A stretch of DNA of 6,046 nucleotides from JBDKUD01 sp050943315 (GTDB lineage: Bacteria > Bacillota > Syntrophomonadia > Syntrophomonadales > Syntrophomonadaceae). The stretch lies in contig JBMNOY010000079.1 in the NCBI GenBank assembly GCA_050943315.1, positions 1 through 6,046 on the forward strand, in the 5' to 3' direction. This document shows, in pieces, positions 5,494 through 6,046 of the stretch (position 1 is its first letter; the number at the start of each line of letters is the position of its first letter). The notes under the pieces are model-generated. The model made no database searches and was not told the DNA's origin. It saw only the letters and a list, made by a program, of their open reading frames with translations. A program made the position numbers and the translations under genes.

Positions 5494-5556
5494 AGTTTAC
5501 ACCTCCAATAAAATTAGGTTTCGTGAGAAAGATTCATCTCCGGGAGTGTTTGTTTT
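5494..5556 (-). promoter_or_regulatory. Leader of the cysteine desulfurase gene; RBS only
   Basis: This 63-bp stretch holds the GGAGGT ribosome binding site (5501-5506). I do not see a convincing -35/-10 pair, so transcription may start within the upstream hairpin region or partly read through it. Confidence 0.4.
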
Positions 5557-5595
5557 AAAAACCCGTAAATAGGCTTATGACCTATTTACGGGTTT
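5557..5595 (-). terminator. Intrinsic terminator of the iron-sulfur subunit gene
   Basis: A perfect 15-bp stem, with arms 5559-5573 and 5581-5595 (AAACCCGTAAATAGG and its complement), encloses a 7-nt loop. On the minus strand it ends in TTTTT. It begins 17 nt past the stop codon of the upstream gene. The plus-strand exit is ...GGGTTTGG, so termination is expected mainly for minus-strand transcription. The T-run is short, so it may be leaky and also act as a stability hairpin. Confidence 0.7.
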
Positions 5596-5612
5596 GGTCT
5601 ATTTATATTAGT

Positions 5613-6046
5613 TTATTGTAATTCCACTATAGACTGGCTAATTTTATTAGCCACTTCTCTTTGGCGGCAGCTTTCACACAGCCGGTCAGTGATTTCGTTT
5701 CCTGATTTTTGATTGACATAATTCAGCTGTTCCATAGTAGCAAATGGTTTACCGCATTTCTCACAGGTTACCAGTTCAAAGGTTTTATTCCAAATGGTGC
5801 GCTTCCCGCCTTCCTCCACCATCTCGATAGCACCGGTAGGGCAAATCTCGGCACAGGCTCCACAGCCTATGCAAGTAGCAGATGCTTCATCATAAGGGGT
5901 AGCAATCCGTTTTTCAGTCCCCCTCATTATGGCTGATATTGCACTGGTACCCATTTCTTCACAGGCATAGGCGCATAAACGGCATAAGATACAACGTTCA
6001 TTAGGATCGCCCTGTAAAGCATTATCTGTACAGCCATATTCTTTGG
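5613..6046 (-). CDS. NuoG/HoxU-like iron-sulfur electron-transfer subunit (N-terminus outside the window)
   Basis: Partial gene: the frame stays open to the window edge, giving 143 visible codons. An internal ATG at 5954 should not be taken as the start because it falls within a conserved motif. Visible in order: a cluster motif CILCRLCAYAC, then EEMGTSAISAIMRGTEKRI; a second 4Fe-4S motif CIGCGACAEICPTGAIEM; and a C-terminal segment with CEKCGKPF and, about 25 residues on, CESCR, a likely zinc-ribbon-like tail. The RCILC..C...C / GAISxxxRG / CIGCGxCxxxCPTGA order matches NuoG-like subunits, HoxU and the ferredoxin-like part of NAD(H)-linked [FeFe] hydrogenases and formate dehydrogenases. There it passes electrons between the flavin subunit and the catalytic subunit. 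The protein ends soon after the clusters, so no catalytic H-cluster or molybdopterin domain follows. The exact complex cannot be told from this piece. Confidence 0.75.
   Translation of the reverse strand, partial: KEYGCTDNALQGDPNERCILCRLCAYACEEMGTSAISAIMRGTEKRIATPYDEASATCIGCGACAEICPTGAIEMVEEGGKRTIWNKTFELVTCEKCGKPFATMEQLNYVNQKSGNEITDRLCESCRQREVANKISQSIVELQ

Noticed and set aside
5613..5954. Ferredoxin-like gene starting at the ATG at 5954 (113 aa)
   Set aside because: The frame continues upstream to the window edge through a conserved CxxCxxCxxxC motif, so this ATG is internal.

Overview
The window looks like part of a Gram-positive, low- to mid-GC anaerobe of the clostridial lineage (Firmicutes; Peptococcaceae or Syntrophomonadaceae would fit). 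The reasons are a T-box leader, AGGAGG-type ribosome binding sites, a YheC/YheD-type spore-protein remnant, a clostridial-style NifS, and an iron-sulfur subunit typical of NAD(H)-linked hydrogenase or dehydrogenase complexes. All intact genes lie on the minus strand, so transcription runs from right to left.

Layout in the direction of transcription: (1) 6046-5613, the C-terminal part of a NuoG/HoxU-like iron-sulfur electron-transfer subunit whose start lies outside the window, followed by a 15-bp terminator hairpin (5559-5595). (2) 5493-4339, a complete cysteine desulfurase (NifS/IscS family) with a GTG start. (3) 4338-3390, an AT-rich stretch without an intact gene; on the plus strand it holds a decayed YheC/YheD-like spore-protein fragment and a truncated tRNA 3' end followed by a good intrinsic terminator. 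(4) 3386-2995, a promoter and a long, elaborate leader. (5) 2987-4, a three-gene ABC transporter operon of the TrpXYZ type: lipoprotein binding protein, permease, ATPase.

The most interesting part is the transporter leader. It begins with a textbook T-box riboswitch: UGG (Trp) specifier, UGGC bulge matching a G73 discriminator as in tRNA-Trp, and mutually exclusive antiterminator and terminator. Between the T-box terminator and the first gene lie eight (G/U)AG triplets, each separated by exactly two nucleotides (3024-3061). This is the RNA target pattern of TRAP (MtrB, the trp RNA-binding attenuation protein). The triplets sit in the loop of a potential 13-position hairpin (3066-3078 with 2987-2999) that pairs 12 of 13 positions and buries the Shine-Dalgarno sequence and start codon. 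I infer two-layer control: uncharged tRNA-Trp sensed at transcription termination, and free tryptophan sensed through TRAP at translation initiation.

The 275-bp gap between the binding-protein and permease genes contains a GC-rich imperfect inverted repeat of a dispersed-repeat type, which could adjust the relative expression of the two halves of the operon. Identifications rest on reading motifs; no database search was possible.
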